Shown here: piece by piece, positions 8,877 through 17,412 of the stretch | Position numbering within the stretch: the first letter of the stretch is position 1 | Layout: every line of letters starts with the position of its first letter | DNA from: an uncultured Pelagibacteraceae bacterium | GTDB taxonomy: Bacteria; Pseudomonadota; Alphaproteobacteria; Pelagibacterales; Pelagibacteraceae | DNA: 64,000 nucleotides | Direction: 5' to 3' | Assembly (NCBI GenBank): GCA_902532195.1 | Contig: CACAHE010000006.1 | Location: 1 to 64,000 of the forward strand | Position numbers and translations under genes: made by a program | Notes under the pieces: model-generated | Databases searched by the model: none | What the model saw: the letters and a program-made list of their open reading frames with translations, nothing else | What the model was told of the DNA's origin: nothing

Positions 8877-9568
8877 CAGTACCCCCTGCTATATTTAAGT
8901 TCTAATCTATTAATTAACTTCATGCTTAAAAATGTTAGCAATAGATAAAGAACTGCAGCAAATGAATAAAAAAATAAAGGATCCCTTGTAGATCCAGCTG
9001 CTATGTATGATTGTCTCATAATTTCTACTAAACCAGTAACAGAAATCAAAGATGTGTCTTTTAAAGTAATTTGCCAAACGTTACTTAAATTTGGAATTGC
9101 TAACCTTAGCATTTGAGGCATAATTACTTTTAAAAATTGAATATTTTTTTTTATACCTAAAACTTTTGAAGCTTCGTACTGACCTCTATCAATTGATTGT
9201 AAGGCTCCTCTAAAAACTTCAGTAGAGTAAGCTCCTGATATGATACCTATAGCAAATGAGCCAGTTAAAAATGCATTGATTTCAATATACTCATTGTATC
9301 CAAAAATTGATGCAACAAACATAATTGCACCACTTCCACCAAAGAAAAAAAGATAAATTACCAATAATTCTGGAACTCCTCTAATAACTGTTGTGTAAAA
9401 ATTCCCTATTAAATTTAAAAATTTATTTTTTGATAATTTTAAGGGGGTAAAAATTAATGCAAACAAAAAACCAATTAACATTGCAGTTACTGAAACTGCT
9501 ATTGTCATTAGGGTAGCAATAAATAATTCGTCTCCCCAACCTGTTTTTCCAAATGCTAGAAGATCCAT
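8876..9568 (-). CDS. Polar amino-acid ABC transporter permease, HisQ type
   Basis: A 230-residue permease with about five helices. TVIRGVPELLVIYLFFFG and the EAA loop EASKVLGIKKNIQFLKVIMPQ mark it as the HisQ/ArtQ-type partner of the downstream permease. It follows the binding-protein gene after a 43-bp gap that holds a strong hairpin. With its partner it should form the channel for a basic or polar amino acid captured by the binding protein upstream. Confidence 0.88.
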   Translation of the reverse strand: MDLLAFGKTGWGDELFIATLMTIAVSVTAMLIGFLFALIFTPLKLSKNKFLNLIGNFYTTVIRGVPELLVIYLFFFGGSGAIMFVASIFGYNEYIEINAFLTGSFAIGIISGAYSTEVFRGALQSIDRGQYEASKVLGIKKNIQFLKVIMPQMLRLAIPNLSNVWQITLKDTSLISVTGLVEIMRQSYIAAGSTRDPLFFYSFAAVLYLLLTFLSMKLINRLELKYSRGY

Positions 9569-9575
9569 ATAGAAT

Positions 9576-9598
9576 GGCGACTATATATTATAGTCGCC
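9576..9598 (-). terminator. Strong hairpin between binding-protein and permease genes
   Basis: A perfect 10-bp stem (GGCGACTATA/TATAGTCGCC) with a 3-nt loop lies between the amino-acid binding-protein gene and hisQ. No U-run follows on the minus strand, so it is probably a 3'-end stabiliser or partial attenuator that allows more binding protein than permease to be made. Similar elements follow the other binding-protein genes in this window. Confidence 0.6.
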
Positions 9599-9611
9599 CA
9601 TTCTTAAATAA

Positions 9612-10463
9612 TTACATAGAAGCGTCGAAGCCAAACCATTTAACAGCAAGTTTACTAATAATTCCTTTTTTTCTAGCTGTATTAATAGCTCTATTGAAAT
9701 CTTTTAAAAGTTTCGCATCTTTTTTACCAATTGCATCATCTCCACCTTTTCTGATTCCAACGCCAACGCCATTACCAAAAGCTCCACCTGAAAATGTAGG
9801 ACCTACTAAGACAACAGCTTTTCCAGATTTTTCTGCATAATCAGTAAATGCTACAGCTGCAGCTAAAGCAGCGTCACATCTTCCAGCAGCTAAATCTAAG
9901 TTAACTTCATCTTGAGTTTTATAAGTTCTTACATCTATCTTACCTACATCACCTGATTCTAAAAAGTTTTGGTGAATAGTAGCTGTTTGAACACAAACAG
10001 TTTTTCCAGCAAGAGCGCCCGTTAAAGTTTTCAATGCTTTTTTTACATCGCCACCGCCTAAAGTAAGATTTATTCCCTCTGGAGTATCTATTCCTTCTAG
10101 ACTAGATCCTTTCATTACTGCTAAAGATGCAACTTCGTCAGCATAACCTTGTGAGAAGTTTATAGTTTTCATTCTTTCATCAGTAATTGACATTCCGGCC
10201 ATGATTGCATCAAACTTTCTCATTACAAGAGCAGGTATCATTCCATCCCAATCTTGTTCAACAATGGTACAATCATGTTTCATGATTGTGCAAAGTTCTT
10301 TTGCCAATTCAACTTCAAAGCCAATTAAATTGCCAGACGCATCTTTAGAATTCCAAGGCGGGTAAGCACCTTCCGTTCCAATTTTAATTTTATCAGCATT
10401 AGCTGAAATTGATAAAAATAGTGAAATCAATAATCCTAAGCTGAATTTTTTTAATATGTTCAT
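9612..10463 (-). CDS. Periplasmic lysine/arginine/ornithine-type binding protein
   Basis: A 283-residue extracellular solute-binding protein of family 3 with a 23-residue signal peptide ending SANA. The mature start KIKIGTEGAYPPWNSKDASG and later AKELCTIMKHDCTIVEQDWDGMIPAL are typical of ArgT/HisJ/octopine-binding proteins, including a Cys pair around CTIMKHDC. It should bind a basic amino acid or opine for the two permeases downstream. It lies 57 bp after the SpeD-SpeE fusion; whether it shares that transcript or has its own promoter cannot be told. Precise ligand unknown. Confidence 0.88.
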   Translation of the reverse strand: MNILKKFSLGLLISLFLSISANADKIKIGTEGAYPPWNSKDASGNLIGFEVELAKELCTIMKHDCTIVEQDWDGMIPALVMRKFDAIMAGMSITDERMKTINFSQGYADEVASLAVMKGSSLEGIDTPEGINLTLGGGDVKKALKTLTGALAGKTVCVQTATIHQNFLESGDVGKIDVRTYKTQDEVNLDLAAGRCDAALAAAVAFTDYAEKSGKAVVLVGPTFSGGAFGNGVGVGIRKGGDDAIGKKDAKLLKDFNRAINTARKKGIISKLAVKWFGFDASM

Positions 10464-10520
10464 ATTCCCTCCAAATAATATTTAAATATTATTTCATAAA
10501 AAAATTGATTTAAAAAGAAA

Positions 10521-11561
10521 TTATTTATTTAATGAAGAAGCAAAATTCCATGAACAATCAAAACTTGGGATATAAATTCTATCAAGGGATGTATTGCCAA
10601 AGCTTTTATCGAACAATTTAAGCCATTTATCTACTTGTTGTGGTTTTTTGTCTATACTGCCTACTTGAGCAGTAATGGTTCCGTTTGGTTTTAAAATTCT
10701 TTTTAGGGATTTAATATTTTTGGCAGCAAGGTCTATACAATACTGATCATCATTGAGATCTACAAAAATTTTATCATATTTGTTATCTTCTACTTTTTTT
10801 ATACTTTCAAATGCATCTCCCCAAATACACTGCACAGAATTTTTTCCTGTAGCTTTTTTTCCAATTTTTGAAAGATGTTTTTCACATACAGTTACTACTT
10901 CTGGATCAAGTTCATACCAATCAATAAAGTTAAAGTTTTGAGAAATACATTCTCTTGCTATTCCCCCATCTCCTCCTCCAATTATAGCTGAATTTTCCTT
11001 TTTTGGATTTAGTTTTATTCCTGAATTTACAAAAGTTGAACTGTATAAATGTTCATCTTTTTCGGCAACTTGAAGTTCACTATCTATAAATAATGATTTA
11101 CCAAATTGTTCTAATTCTAATATTTCAATATGTTGACCTGCTTTTGATGTAAAGTCTTCTAAAACATTATTTACTATATAGAATTTTTTAAGACCTGGAG
11201 AGCTATATATATCGTCATAATAGGCAACTGTATCTCTATTTAACTCTTTTTTAACAATCCTTTTATGTTTAATTTCTTTTTTTAATATATCTAAAGCAAT
11301 TATTGGGTTTATTTTACCACAAGTAAAAAAATCAAAACTTATAATTCCTTTCTCTGGGAATGTGTGAAAGCTTATATGGCTCTCTGCTAATAAAGCAACT
11401 AGAGTAAAACCTTGAGGTTCAAATTTATATTTTGAAATTTCTAATACAGTAACTTTTGCTTTTTTTGCAATCTTGTAAACTAATTTTTCAAAAAAATTTG
11501 GCTCATACTCTTTGCTTGTGCCAATAATATCAAGAGTGATGTGCTCCCCTACTTTTGTCAT
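10521..11561 (-). CDS. Fused S-adenosylmethionine decarboxylase / spermidine synthase
   Basis: A 346-residue two-domain protein. Residues 1 to about 118 are a SpeD-type AdoMet decarboxylase; LLAESHISFHTFPE holds the Glu-Ser pair where the proenzyme self-cleaves to make its pyruvoyl group. The remainder is a spermidine synthase with GGGDGGIAREC (AdoMet-type Rossmann loop) and the FVDLNDD region. Together they make decarboxylated AdoMet and transfer its aminopropyl group to putrescine, giving spermidine and 5'-methylthioadenosine. Fusions of this kind are known in some bacteria. The enzymes that consume methylthioadenosine are encoded immediately upstream. All expected motifs are present. Confidence 0.92.
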   Translation of the reverse strand: MTKVGEHITLDIIGTSKEYEPNFFEKLVYKIAKKAKVTVLEISKYKFEPQGFTLVALLAESHISFHTFPEKGIISFDFFTCGKINPIIALDILKKEIKHKRIVKKELNRDTVAYYDDIYSSPGLKKFYIVNNVLEDFTSKAGQHIEILELEQFGKSLFIDSELQVAEKDEHLYSSTFVNSGIKLNPKKENSAIIGGGDGGIARECISQNFNFIDWYELDPEVVTVCEKHLSKIGKKATGKNSVQCIWGDAFESIKKVEDNKYDKIFVDLNDDQYCIDLAAKNIKSLKRILKPNGTITAQVGSIDKKPQQVDKWLKLFDKSFGNTSLDRIYIPSFDCSWNFASSLNK

Positions 11562-11586
11562 AACTCCCCTTTTAAATTATAAAAAA

Positions 11587-12249
11587 CTATCCTTTTTTAT
11601 AATGTATTATCTTATCCAAAATCTTACTCATTTCTGTTTTAGAAAGAATCTTCGGATTACCAATTTTTAAAGCAATTATGTATTGATGGCAAATATTTTC
11701 TACTTCTTGTGCAAGTTCAAAAGCTTGTTTTAAATTTGGTCCGAAAGTTATCTGACCGTGATTCGACATTAAACAAGCTTTTCTATTTTCTAAAGCTTTA
11801 AGAAGATTAATTGATAGTTCCGGCGTTCCAAACGTTGCGTATTCTGCGCATTTTATGTCATCTCCTCCAGCTAATGCTACCATATAATGAAATGCTGGAA
11901 TTGATTTTCCATGTGCAGATACAGCTGTTGCGTGAGGTGAGTGAGCATGAACAATTGCTTTTGCCTCAGGTTTTTTTCGATAAATGTCTTGGTGGAATCT
12001 CCATTCAGATGATGGATTTAAAGATGAATTAAACATTTTAAGATTATTGTATTCTTCTCGCAATGATAGAAAAACTATATCATTTGTCTTAAGAGTTTCG
12101 TATTTTATTCCTGAAGGAGTTAAAAGAAAACCATCAACATCATCTTTTCTTGCTCTAATTGAAACATTTCCTGATCTTAAAGGAGACAAATTTGTAGTAT
12201 TAAGCTTTTGAGCAAATGTAATAACTTGTTGTTTTAATTCTTCAATCAT
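11587..12249 (-). CDS. Class II aldolase, FucA-like (candidate 5-methylthioribulose-1-phosphate aldolase)
   Basis: A 220-residue class II aldolase. It matches L-fuculose-phosphate aldolase closely along its length: SGNVSIR phosphate loop, PSSEWRFH with the catalytic Glu, HAHSPHATAVS zinc histidines, IPAFHYMVALAGG and ATFGTPELS. Known relatives (Ald2) cleave 5-(methylthio)ribulose-1-phosphate or 5-deoxyribulose-1-phosphate to DHAP and a C2 aldehyde in the DHAP shunt. Placement between mtnA and the SpeD-SpeE fusion makes that the best guess. The alternative is MtnB, a dehydratase of the same fold, but the sequence looks more like FucA. Its start overlaps the small gene upstream by 8 bp. Confidence 0.75.
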   Translation of the reverse strand: MIEELKQQVITFAQKLNTTNLSPLRSGNVSIRARKDDVDGFLLTPSGIKYETLKTNDIVFLSLREEYNNLKMFNSSLNPSSEWRFHQDIYRKKPEAKAIVHAHSPHATAVSAHGKSIPAFHYMVALAGGDDIKCAEYATFGTPELSINLLKALENRKACLMSNHGQITFGPNLKQAFELAQEVENICHQYIIALKIGNPKILSKTEMSKILDKIIHYKKG

Positions 12250-12442
12250 TTTTTAGTTTTTGTATTTCTTTATCACAAAAATTTTTAATTTCTTCTATAC
12301 TTTTGGCTGTTGTACGTTTTTGAGCCAATATACATGCTTTGGTTGATTTTTCTAAACTATAAGAACCATATATATTTTTTGTGAGGTATAATGCAAAGAT
12401 GGCAATAATTATAAATAAAATTGTTACAAGATTTTTTTTCAT
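12242..12442 (-). CDS. Small membrane-anchored or secreted protein
   Basis: A 66-residue protein with an N-terminal hydrophobic helix (about residues 4-24) followed by a charged region with two cysteines (KACILAQ, KNFCDKE). It overlaps mtnA by 4 bp and the aldolase by 8 bp, so it belongs to the methylthioadenosine operon and is likely translated. Two cysteines after a signal-like segment suggest a periplasmic disulfide. Function unknown. Confidence 0.65.
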   Translation of the reverse strand: MKKNLVTILFIIIAIFALYLTKNIYGSYSLEKSTKACILAQKRTTAKSIEEIKNFCDKEIQKLKND

Positions 12443-13509
12443 TTATATAATTTTTTTAATCCTTTTTCTGATGCTTCACATATACCTTTCTCAGTAATTA
12501 AACCAGTTACATATTTAGCTGGAGTAATATCAAATGCTAAATTCATAGCTTTACTTTTTTTTGGGTATATTTGTATTTTTTTTAAACTATTGTTTTCATC
12601 AAGTCCTTCTATGTATGATAATTCTTCAGAATTTCTTTCTTCTATAGGAATATCTTTAAAATTTTTAATATCCCAATCGATAGTTGAGCTTGGTAATGCT
12701 ACATAAAAAGGTACTTTATTATCATTTGCCGCAAGAGCTTTAAGGTAAGTTCCAATCTTATTGCAAACATCTCCATTTGCTAAAGTCCTATCTGTACCAA
12801 CAATACAAATATCTACTTCTGCTCTTTGCATTAGTATTCCACCAGTATTATCAGCAATAATTGTATTGGGTATTTCTTCTTCATTTAATTCATAAGAAGT
12901 TAAATTTGCACCCTGATTTCTTGGTCTTGTTTCATCTACCCAAACGTGAACTGGGATTCCTTTTTTGTGAGCATGATAAATTGGAGACGTTGCCGTACCC
13001 CAATTAATTGTAGCTAGCCAACCTGCATTACAGTGGGTTAAAATATTTACAGTGCTTTTTTTTTTATTATAAATTTCTTGTATTAATTTTAATCCGTTTA
13101 AACCAATATTTTCACAAAATTTTATATCTTCTTCACAAATTTCTTGTGCTTCTTTTATAGCAATATTTAATTTTTCATTACTATTAACTCCTGACAATTT
13201 TTTCATCATTCTATCTACAGCCCATTTAAGATTAATAGCTGTTGGCCTAGACATAATTAGATCTTCGCTACTTTTTTTCAGAAAAGACTGATCGTTGTTT
13301 TCTATAATTGCTAAAACTAAACCATACGCTGCGGTCGCTCCTATTAGAGGTGCTCCTCTAACCTCCATAACTTTTATCGCATTGATAGCGTCTTTTACAG
13401 TTTTAAGATCTTTAATTATAAATTGATGAGGAAGTTTTGTTTGATCAATAATTTTTACAACTTTATTTTCAAACCATATTGTTCTGTATTCTTTTCCATT
13501 TATTTTCAT
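12439..13509 (-). CDS. mtnA: Methylthioribose-1-phosphate isomerase
   Basis: A 356-residue enzyme of the eIF2B-alpha/MtnA family that converts 5-methylthioribose-1-phosphate to 5-methylthioribulose-1-phosphate. Family motifs are clear: MEVRGAPLIGATAAYG near residue 50, the catalytic cysteine in ILTHCNAGWLAT, and the catalytic aspartate in VGTDRTLANGDVCNKIGTY. It acts between MtnP and the class II aldolase of the same operon. Its start is directly adjacent to the PhyH stop, and its end overlaps the next small gene by 4 bp. Length is normal for the family. Confidence 0.95.
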   Translation of the reverse strand: MKINGKEYRTIWFENKVVKIIDQTKLPHQFIIKDLKTVKDAINAIKVMEVRGAPLIGATAAYGLVLAIIENNDQSFLKKSSEDLIMSRPTAINLKWAVDRMMKKLSGVNSNEKLNIAIKEAQEICEEDIKFCENIGLNGLKLIQEIYNKKKSTVNILTHCNAGWLATINWGTATSPIYHAHKKGIPVHVWVDETRPRNQGANLTSYELNEEEIPNTIIADNTGGILMQRAEVDICIVGTDRTLANGDVCNKIGTYLKALAANDNKVPFYVALPSSTIDWDIKNFKDIPIEERNSEELSYIEGLDENNSLKKIQIYPKKSKAMNLAFDITPAKYVTGLITEKGICEASEKGLKKLYK

Positions 13510-14307
13510 TTAATTTCTCCAAACAACAGGAAACCAATCTTCTCGCATTTTTGAACCTGTTTTTAAATCTATTCCTTTAAATGGTGGAGATGTTTCTTCG
13601 CCTCTATCTATATATTTTACATCATCGCCAATAAAACGCATAGAAAAAGCCCTTCTAGGTAAACTTCCTGTATTCCCTGGAGCAGAATGTAATACTTTAA
13701 AGTTAAATAATATTGCATCTCCTAAATTCATCTCAGGATTTAATATATTGTTTTCCATTGCTTTAATATCTGGCATGTCCATAAAATTATCATCACTACA
13801 ATACCAAGGTTGATTGTTAGACCATTTGGTAGGTCTAACTAACTTAGGAAATTTGTGTGAGCCTAATAATACTCGTAAAGAATTATCTTTTGATATTGAG
13901 TCTAGTGGTATCCAAAAGCTACCAGTATCATTTCCATCTACACAATAATATGGCATATCTTGATGCCACGGAGTTTCTTTTGATGTTCCAGGATCTTTAA
14001 CAAATATATGTTCGTGAAATAACTGAATTGATTTAGAACCAGTTGCTTCTGCAACAATTTGGGCTGCTGGGGACTCCTTTATACATTTTTTAAATTCAGG
14101 TATACGTTCCCAATTACAATAGTCTTCAAAAAAACGTCCTTCTCCTTTTGTTTTAACATTTTCACGAGCGTGCGAACCGGGGTTGGTTAAAACTTTATCA
14201 AAACCTTTTTGTAAACTTTTAATCCAAGGTTTAAAAACATTTTTTATTACAATTGCACCATAATTTTTATAATTTTTTTTTTGTACTTCGCTTAGAAAAT
14301 TATTCAT
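13510..14307 (-). CDS. Phytanoyl-CoA dioxygenase (PhyH) family oxygenase
   Basis: A 265-residue Fe(II)/2-oxoglutarate-dependent dioxygenase. The iron-binding triad is visible as HQDMPYY (His and Asp) and HSAPGN (second His), with an Arg-containing segment (RRAFSMRF) that should bind 2-oxoglutarate. Substrates in this family range from fatty acyl-CoA to ectoine and small amines, so specificity is open. It is locked between mtnP (4-bp overlap) and mtnA (adjacent), implying a role connected with methylthioadenosine or polyamine metabolism. That role is inferred from context only. It is not the paralogue of the PhyH gene at 55.5 kb in any close sense. Confidence 0.85.
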   Translation of the reverse strand: MNNFLSEVQKKNYKNYGAIVIKNVFKPWIKSLQKGFDKVLTNPGSHARENVKTKGEGRFFEDYCNWERIPEFKKCIKESPAAQIVAEATGSKSIQLFHEHIFVKDPGTSKETPWHQDMPYYCVDGNDTGSFWIPLDSISKDNSLRVLLGSHKFPKLVRPTKWSNNQPWYCSDDNFMDMPDIKAMENNILNPEMNLGDAILFNFKVLHSAPGNTGSLPRRAFSMRFIGDDVKYIDRGEETSPPFKGIDLKTGSKMREDWFPVVWRN

Positions 14308-15176
14308 TTATTTAAAACTCTGCCGGCAACAGTATTTAATTTTTCTATAGTTTTTTTAGTTCTTTTTTTAGGATCTGTAATTATGGCTACATCCAAACAA
14401 TTAGTTGTTGGGTCTTTTGGATCTATATGATTTTCAAAATTATCTATTAAGTTCTTAATCATATTTTTTGCTTTTGCTGCATTATCTAAAAGTACTTTAA
14501 TAACTTTTTGAACATCTACATTTTCATGTTCTGGGTGCCAACAATCATAATCGGTCACCATAGATACTGAAGCGTATCTAATTTCAGCTTCTCTAGCTAA
14601 CTTCGCTTCTGGCATATTTGTCATTCCAATAACATCAGCTTTCCAGGATCGGTACAAGTTTGACTCTGCCAAAGTTGAAAATTGCGGGCCTTCCATAACT
14701 ACATAAGTACCATTTTTTTGGTAAGGAATATTTTCTTTTTTTATAGCCTCTTCGCATGCATTCATTAAACCACTTGATGTAGGATGTGCCATTGATACAT
14801 GGGCAACTATCTCATCATCAAAAAAAGTTTTGTTTCTTGCAAAAGTTCTATCAATAAATTGGTCAACAATAACAAATTTGCCTGGATTTAATTCTTCTTT
14901 AAGAGATCCGACTGCAGAAACTGAAACTATGTCAGTAACTCCGAGTTGTTTTAGTGCATCAATATTTGCTCTAAAATTTATTTTTGATGGAGAAATAAAA
15001 TGTCCTTTCCCATGCCTTGGAAGAAAATAAATTTCTTTTCCATTATATTTAGTCCTTAAAATTTGATCAGATGGTTTACCCCAAGGTGTATTTAAATCTA
15101 AAAGCTCTCTATCCTTAAATTCTTCAACATCATATAGGCCACTACCGCCAATTATTGCTAATTTATTGTTTGCCAT
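14304..15176 (-). CDS. mtnP: S-methyl-5'-thioadenosine phosphorylase
   Basis: A 290-residue purine nucleoside phosphorylase of the MTAP family. It splits 5'-methylthioadenosine with phosphate into adenine and 5-methylthioribose-1-phosphate. Motifs include IIGGSGLYDVEEF, TPWGKPSD, LPRHGKGH and EGPQFSTLAESNLYRSW, followed by NMPEAKLAREAEI. It is the first gene of a minus-strand operon ending in the SpeD-SpeE fusion that produces its substrate. apt, which recycles the adenine product, is divergent 43 bp away. The shared upstream gap should hold both promoters. Confidence 0.95.
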   Translation of the reverse strand: MANNKLAIIGGSGLYDVEEFKDRELLDLNTPWGKPSDQILRTKYNGKEIYFLPRHGKGHFISPSKINFRANIDALKQLGVTDIVSVSAVGSLKEELNPGKFVIVDQFIDRTFARNKTFFDDEIVAHVSMAHPTSSGLMNACEEAIKKENIPYQKNGTYVVMEGPQFSTLAESNLYRSWKADVIGMTNMPEAKLAREAEIRYASVSMVTDYDCWHPEHENVDVQKVIKVLLDNAAKAKNMIKNLIDNFENHIDPKDPTTNCLDVAIITDPKKRTKKTIEKLNTVAGRVLNK

Positions 15177-15219
15177 AATTTAAAAATAATTTATTTATCA
15201 ATATATAACGTAAACAATT

Positions 15220-15747
15220 ATGGATTTAAAAGAATATATTAGATCAATTCCGGACTATCCCAAAAAAGGAATACTTTTTAGGGATATAACAACTTTAATT
15301 AAAAATGAAAAAGCTTTTACTAATTGTATCGATCAAATAGTTGAAAAATCTAAAAAATTTAAATTCAACAAAATAGCTGCAGTTGAATCTAGAGGATTTG
15401 TTTTTGCTTCTGCAGTTTCTTACATATTAAATAAACCTTTCATTTTACTTAGAAAAAAAAATAAACTACCAGCTGAAACACACTCTGTAGATTTTGAATT
15501 GGAATATGGAACTGCTACGATAGAAATGCACAAAGACTCTATTAGTAAAGAGGATTCTGTAATTATAATTGATGATTTAATAGCAACAGGCGGAACAGCA
15601 GAAGCTGCTGCAAAACTAATAAAAATATCTAATGGAAAAGTTTCAGGTTTTATATTTGTTATTAATCTTTTTGATTTGGGTGGTTGTGATAAACTTATCA
15701 AAGATGGATTTAAAGTTGAGAATTTAATTGAATTTCCTGGTCATTAA
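15220..15747 (+). CDS. apt: Adenine phosphoribosyltransferase
   Basis: A 175-residue type I phosphoribosyltransferase that converts adenine and PRPP to AMP. SIPDYPKKGILFRDIT at the N-terminus is the adenine-recognition region, and VIIIDDLIATGGTAEAA is the PRPP-binding loop. Cytoplasmic; full length. It is divergent from mtnP, which releases adenine, so the pair forms a natural salvage module. It ends 11 bp before the convergent FkbM methyltransferase gene that opens the surface-polysaccharide region. Confidence 0.95.
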   Translation: MDLKEYIRSIPDYPKKGILFRDITTLIKNEKAFTNCIDQIVEKSKKFKFNKIAAVESRGFVFASAVSYILNKPFILLRKKNKLPAETHSVDFELEYGTATIEMHKDSISKEDSVIIIDDLIATGGTAEAAAKLIKISNGKVSGFIFVINLFDLGGCDKLIKDGFKVENLIEFPGH

Positions 15748-15758
15748 TTATTTTTAAA

Positions 15759-16463
15759 TCATAAACTCATTATTTCATTTATTTTATTTTCATAAGACTG
15801 GTCTATATAAATTAATGAAACACCAAATTTAGAAGCTAAAAAATATCCATTATTAGTCAAATGCTTATGTGTAGATGTTTCTAAAATTTTTTGTGTATTA
15901 TAATTATTTTCTTCAATGCATATCAATGAAGGTTTTATTTCAATAAGATTTAATGTTGATAAAACTTTAAAATCAAAACCCTCAACATCAATATTTAAAA
16001 AATCAATTTTTTTTAAATTATTTTCTTTTAAAATTGTTGATAATTTAAATGCTTTAATAGGTATTTTTTTTAAATTAGAATTTTCATTTAAAGAATTTTG
16101 TTGATTAATGAAACCATTTTCATAATAAAAAGTTTCTCCATCGAAATCAGTTATAGCTGCTTGGATGTTTATATCGTTTGGTCTAGACAATTTAAACAAA
16201 TCTATAGACACTTTGCTCAGATCTATATTTAAACCAGTCCATCCTTTTTTAAATAATTTATATGTTAAAGAACCTTTTATTGGATGATAACATCCTATAT
16301 CGACATAATTACCTTTTAATTTATTTTTAAAAAATCTCGATATAAAAATATCCTCCCCAAATTCACCGAGATGTTCCTTGGTTTTTTTTGATTTTAATAT
16401 TTTTATTTTTTTATAAAAATAATAAAGAAAATTATTGTTTATTATTTTATTTTTAAATGACAT
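15759..16463 (-). CDS. FkbM family methyltransferase
   Basis: A 234-residue AdoMet-dependent methyltransferase. YVDIGCYHPIKGS is the AdoMet-binding loop (about residues 54-66), and DFLNIDVEGFDFKVL is the characteristic FkbM motif near residue 165. FkbM enzymes O-methylate sugars and are common in capsule or O-antigen clusters. It is downstream of the GT2 gene (4-bp gap), so the two probably form a small operon. Codon use is clearly A/T-biased, as in the rest of this hypervariable region. The sugar methylated is unknown. Confidence 0.85.
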   Translation of the reverse strand: MSFKNKIINNNFLYYFYKKIKILKSKKTKEHLGEFGEDIFISRFFKNKLKGNYVDIGCYHPIKGSLTYKLFKKGWTGLNIDLSKVSIDLFKLSRPNDINIQAAITDFDGETFYYENGFINQQNSLNENSNLKKIPIKAFKLSTILKENNLKKIDFLNIDVEGFDFKVLSTLNLIEIKPSLICIEENNYNTQKILETSTHKHLTNNGYFLASKFGVSLIYIDQSYENKINEIMSL

Positions 16464-16467
16464 CTTA

Positions 16468-17358
16468 TTAATCTACTCTATACCAAGAACTCATTCCAAT
16501 GATAGAAGAAATTAAACCATAGCTTCTAAAAAAGTATTTAACAAATTCTGTTTTTTTAAAAAAAACTAAATAAAAAATTGATTTTAAAATTGATCTAATT
16601 AAAGGACCGATTGATTTAATTAATGCATATAAAAAATTGTGGTTTTTTTTGTCATAATAAAATTTTGACCACATTAAATGCCAATTTCTAATTTTAATAA
16701 ATTTTATAATTGATAGATCATCTTCTAAAGATCCTTTTGCTCCAAGATGATCTACTTTTAATTTTCTACTAGTATATACCTGGTGACCAATTTTTTTTAA
16801 TCTTAGACATAAATCCTTTTCTTCATAAAAAAGAAAATATTTTTCATCAAATATTTTTTTTGAATCAAACTTTTTAAGATCAACTAGTATTGAACAACCA
16901 ACAACCCAATCAACTTTTTGTAGATTGTTAGCGTCTTCTTCCATATTGTAGTCGAATTCTTTATTGTTAAAAAAAAAAGCAGGTTTATAACTCAGTTTTT
17001 CATAATATTGGGATCCTATAATGGAAAAATCAACTGATCCATCTAAATAAGTATTAATATTATGAAAATAATTCTTATCACATATTATATCAGGATTTAA
17101 AATTAAAGCATATTTTGTTTTTACTTTAGAAAGACCAAAATTATTTCCTGGTCCCATTCCTAAATTTATGTTGGTACACACAACTTCAACATTTGAAAAT
17201 TGATTTAAGATCTCTTGCTCGTATTTTAATTCACTAGAATTTTCTACTATTATAGTTTTTACTTGTCGATCAATTGATTGAAGACAGTTCCTAAGAATCT
17301 CAAAGTTTGTTTTATAAGTAACGATTATAACTGTAAGCTCTGATAAATAGTTATTCAT
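16468..17358 (-). CDS. Glycosyltransferase family 2 (rhamnosyltransferase-like)
   Basis: A 296-residue GT-A glycosyltransferase. LTVIIVTYKT begins the nucleotide-binding strand, NINLGMGPGNNFGL and LILNPDI give the metal-binding region, and YFLFYEEKDLCLRLKKIGH matches rhamnosyltransferase-like (RfbF/WbbL) enzymes, where the ED motif marks the acceptor/base. A C-terminal amphipathic or hydrophobic stretch (about 240-270) may touch the membrane. It likely transfers a deoxyhexose such as the sugar made by the neighbouring genes. Divergent from rfbB by 54 bp. Confidence 0.85.
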   Translation of the reverse strand: MNNYLSELTVIIVTYKTNFEILRNCLQSIDRQVKTIIVENSSELKYEQEILNQFSNVEVVCTNINLGMGPGNNFGLSKVKTKYALILNPDIICDKNYFHNINTYLDGSVDFSIIGSQYYEKLSYKPAFFFNNKEFDYNMEEDANNLQKVDWVVGCSILVDLKKFDSKKIFDEKYFLFYEEKDLCLRLKKIGHQVYTSRKLKVDHLGAKGSLEDDLSIIKFIKIRNWHLMWSKFYYDKKNHNFLYALIKSIGPLIRSILKSIFYLVFFKKTEFVKYFFRSYGLISSIIGMSSWYRVD

Positions 17359-17412
17359 AATTTAGACTTAATTAATTATATACTTCTTTTTTTATTAATG
17401 TAAAAAATATAA

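Noticed and set aside
10753-10941. Plus-strand 62-residue ORF inside the SpeD-SpeE gene
   Set aside because: Antisense shadow of a conserved enzyme frame with no independent support.
11587-12249. Naming the class II aldolase mtnB
   Set aside because: Sequence is closer to FucA-type aldolases along the whole length and no mtnC/mtnD/mtnK is present nearby; the aldolase call is kept with the alternative noted.
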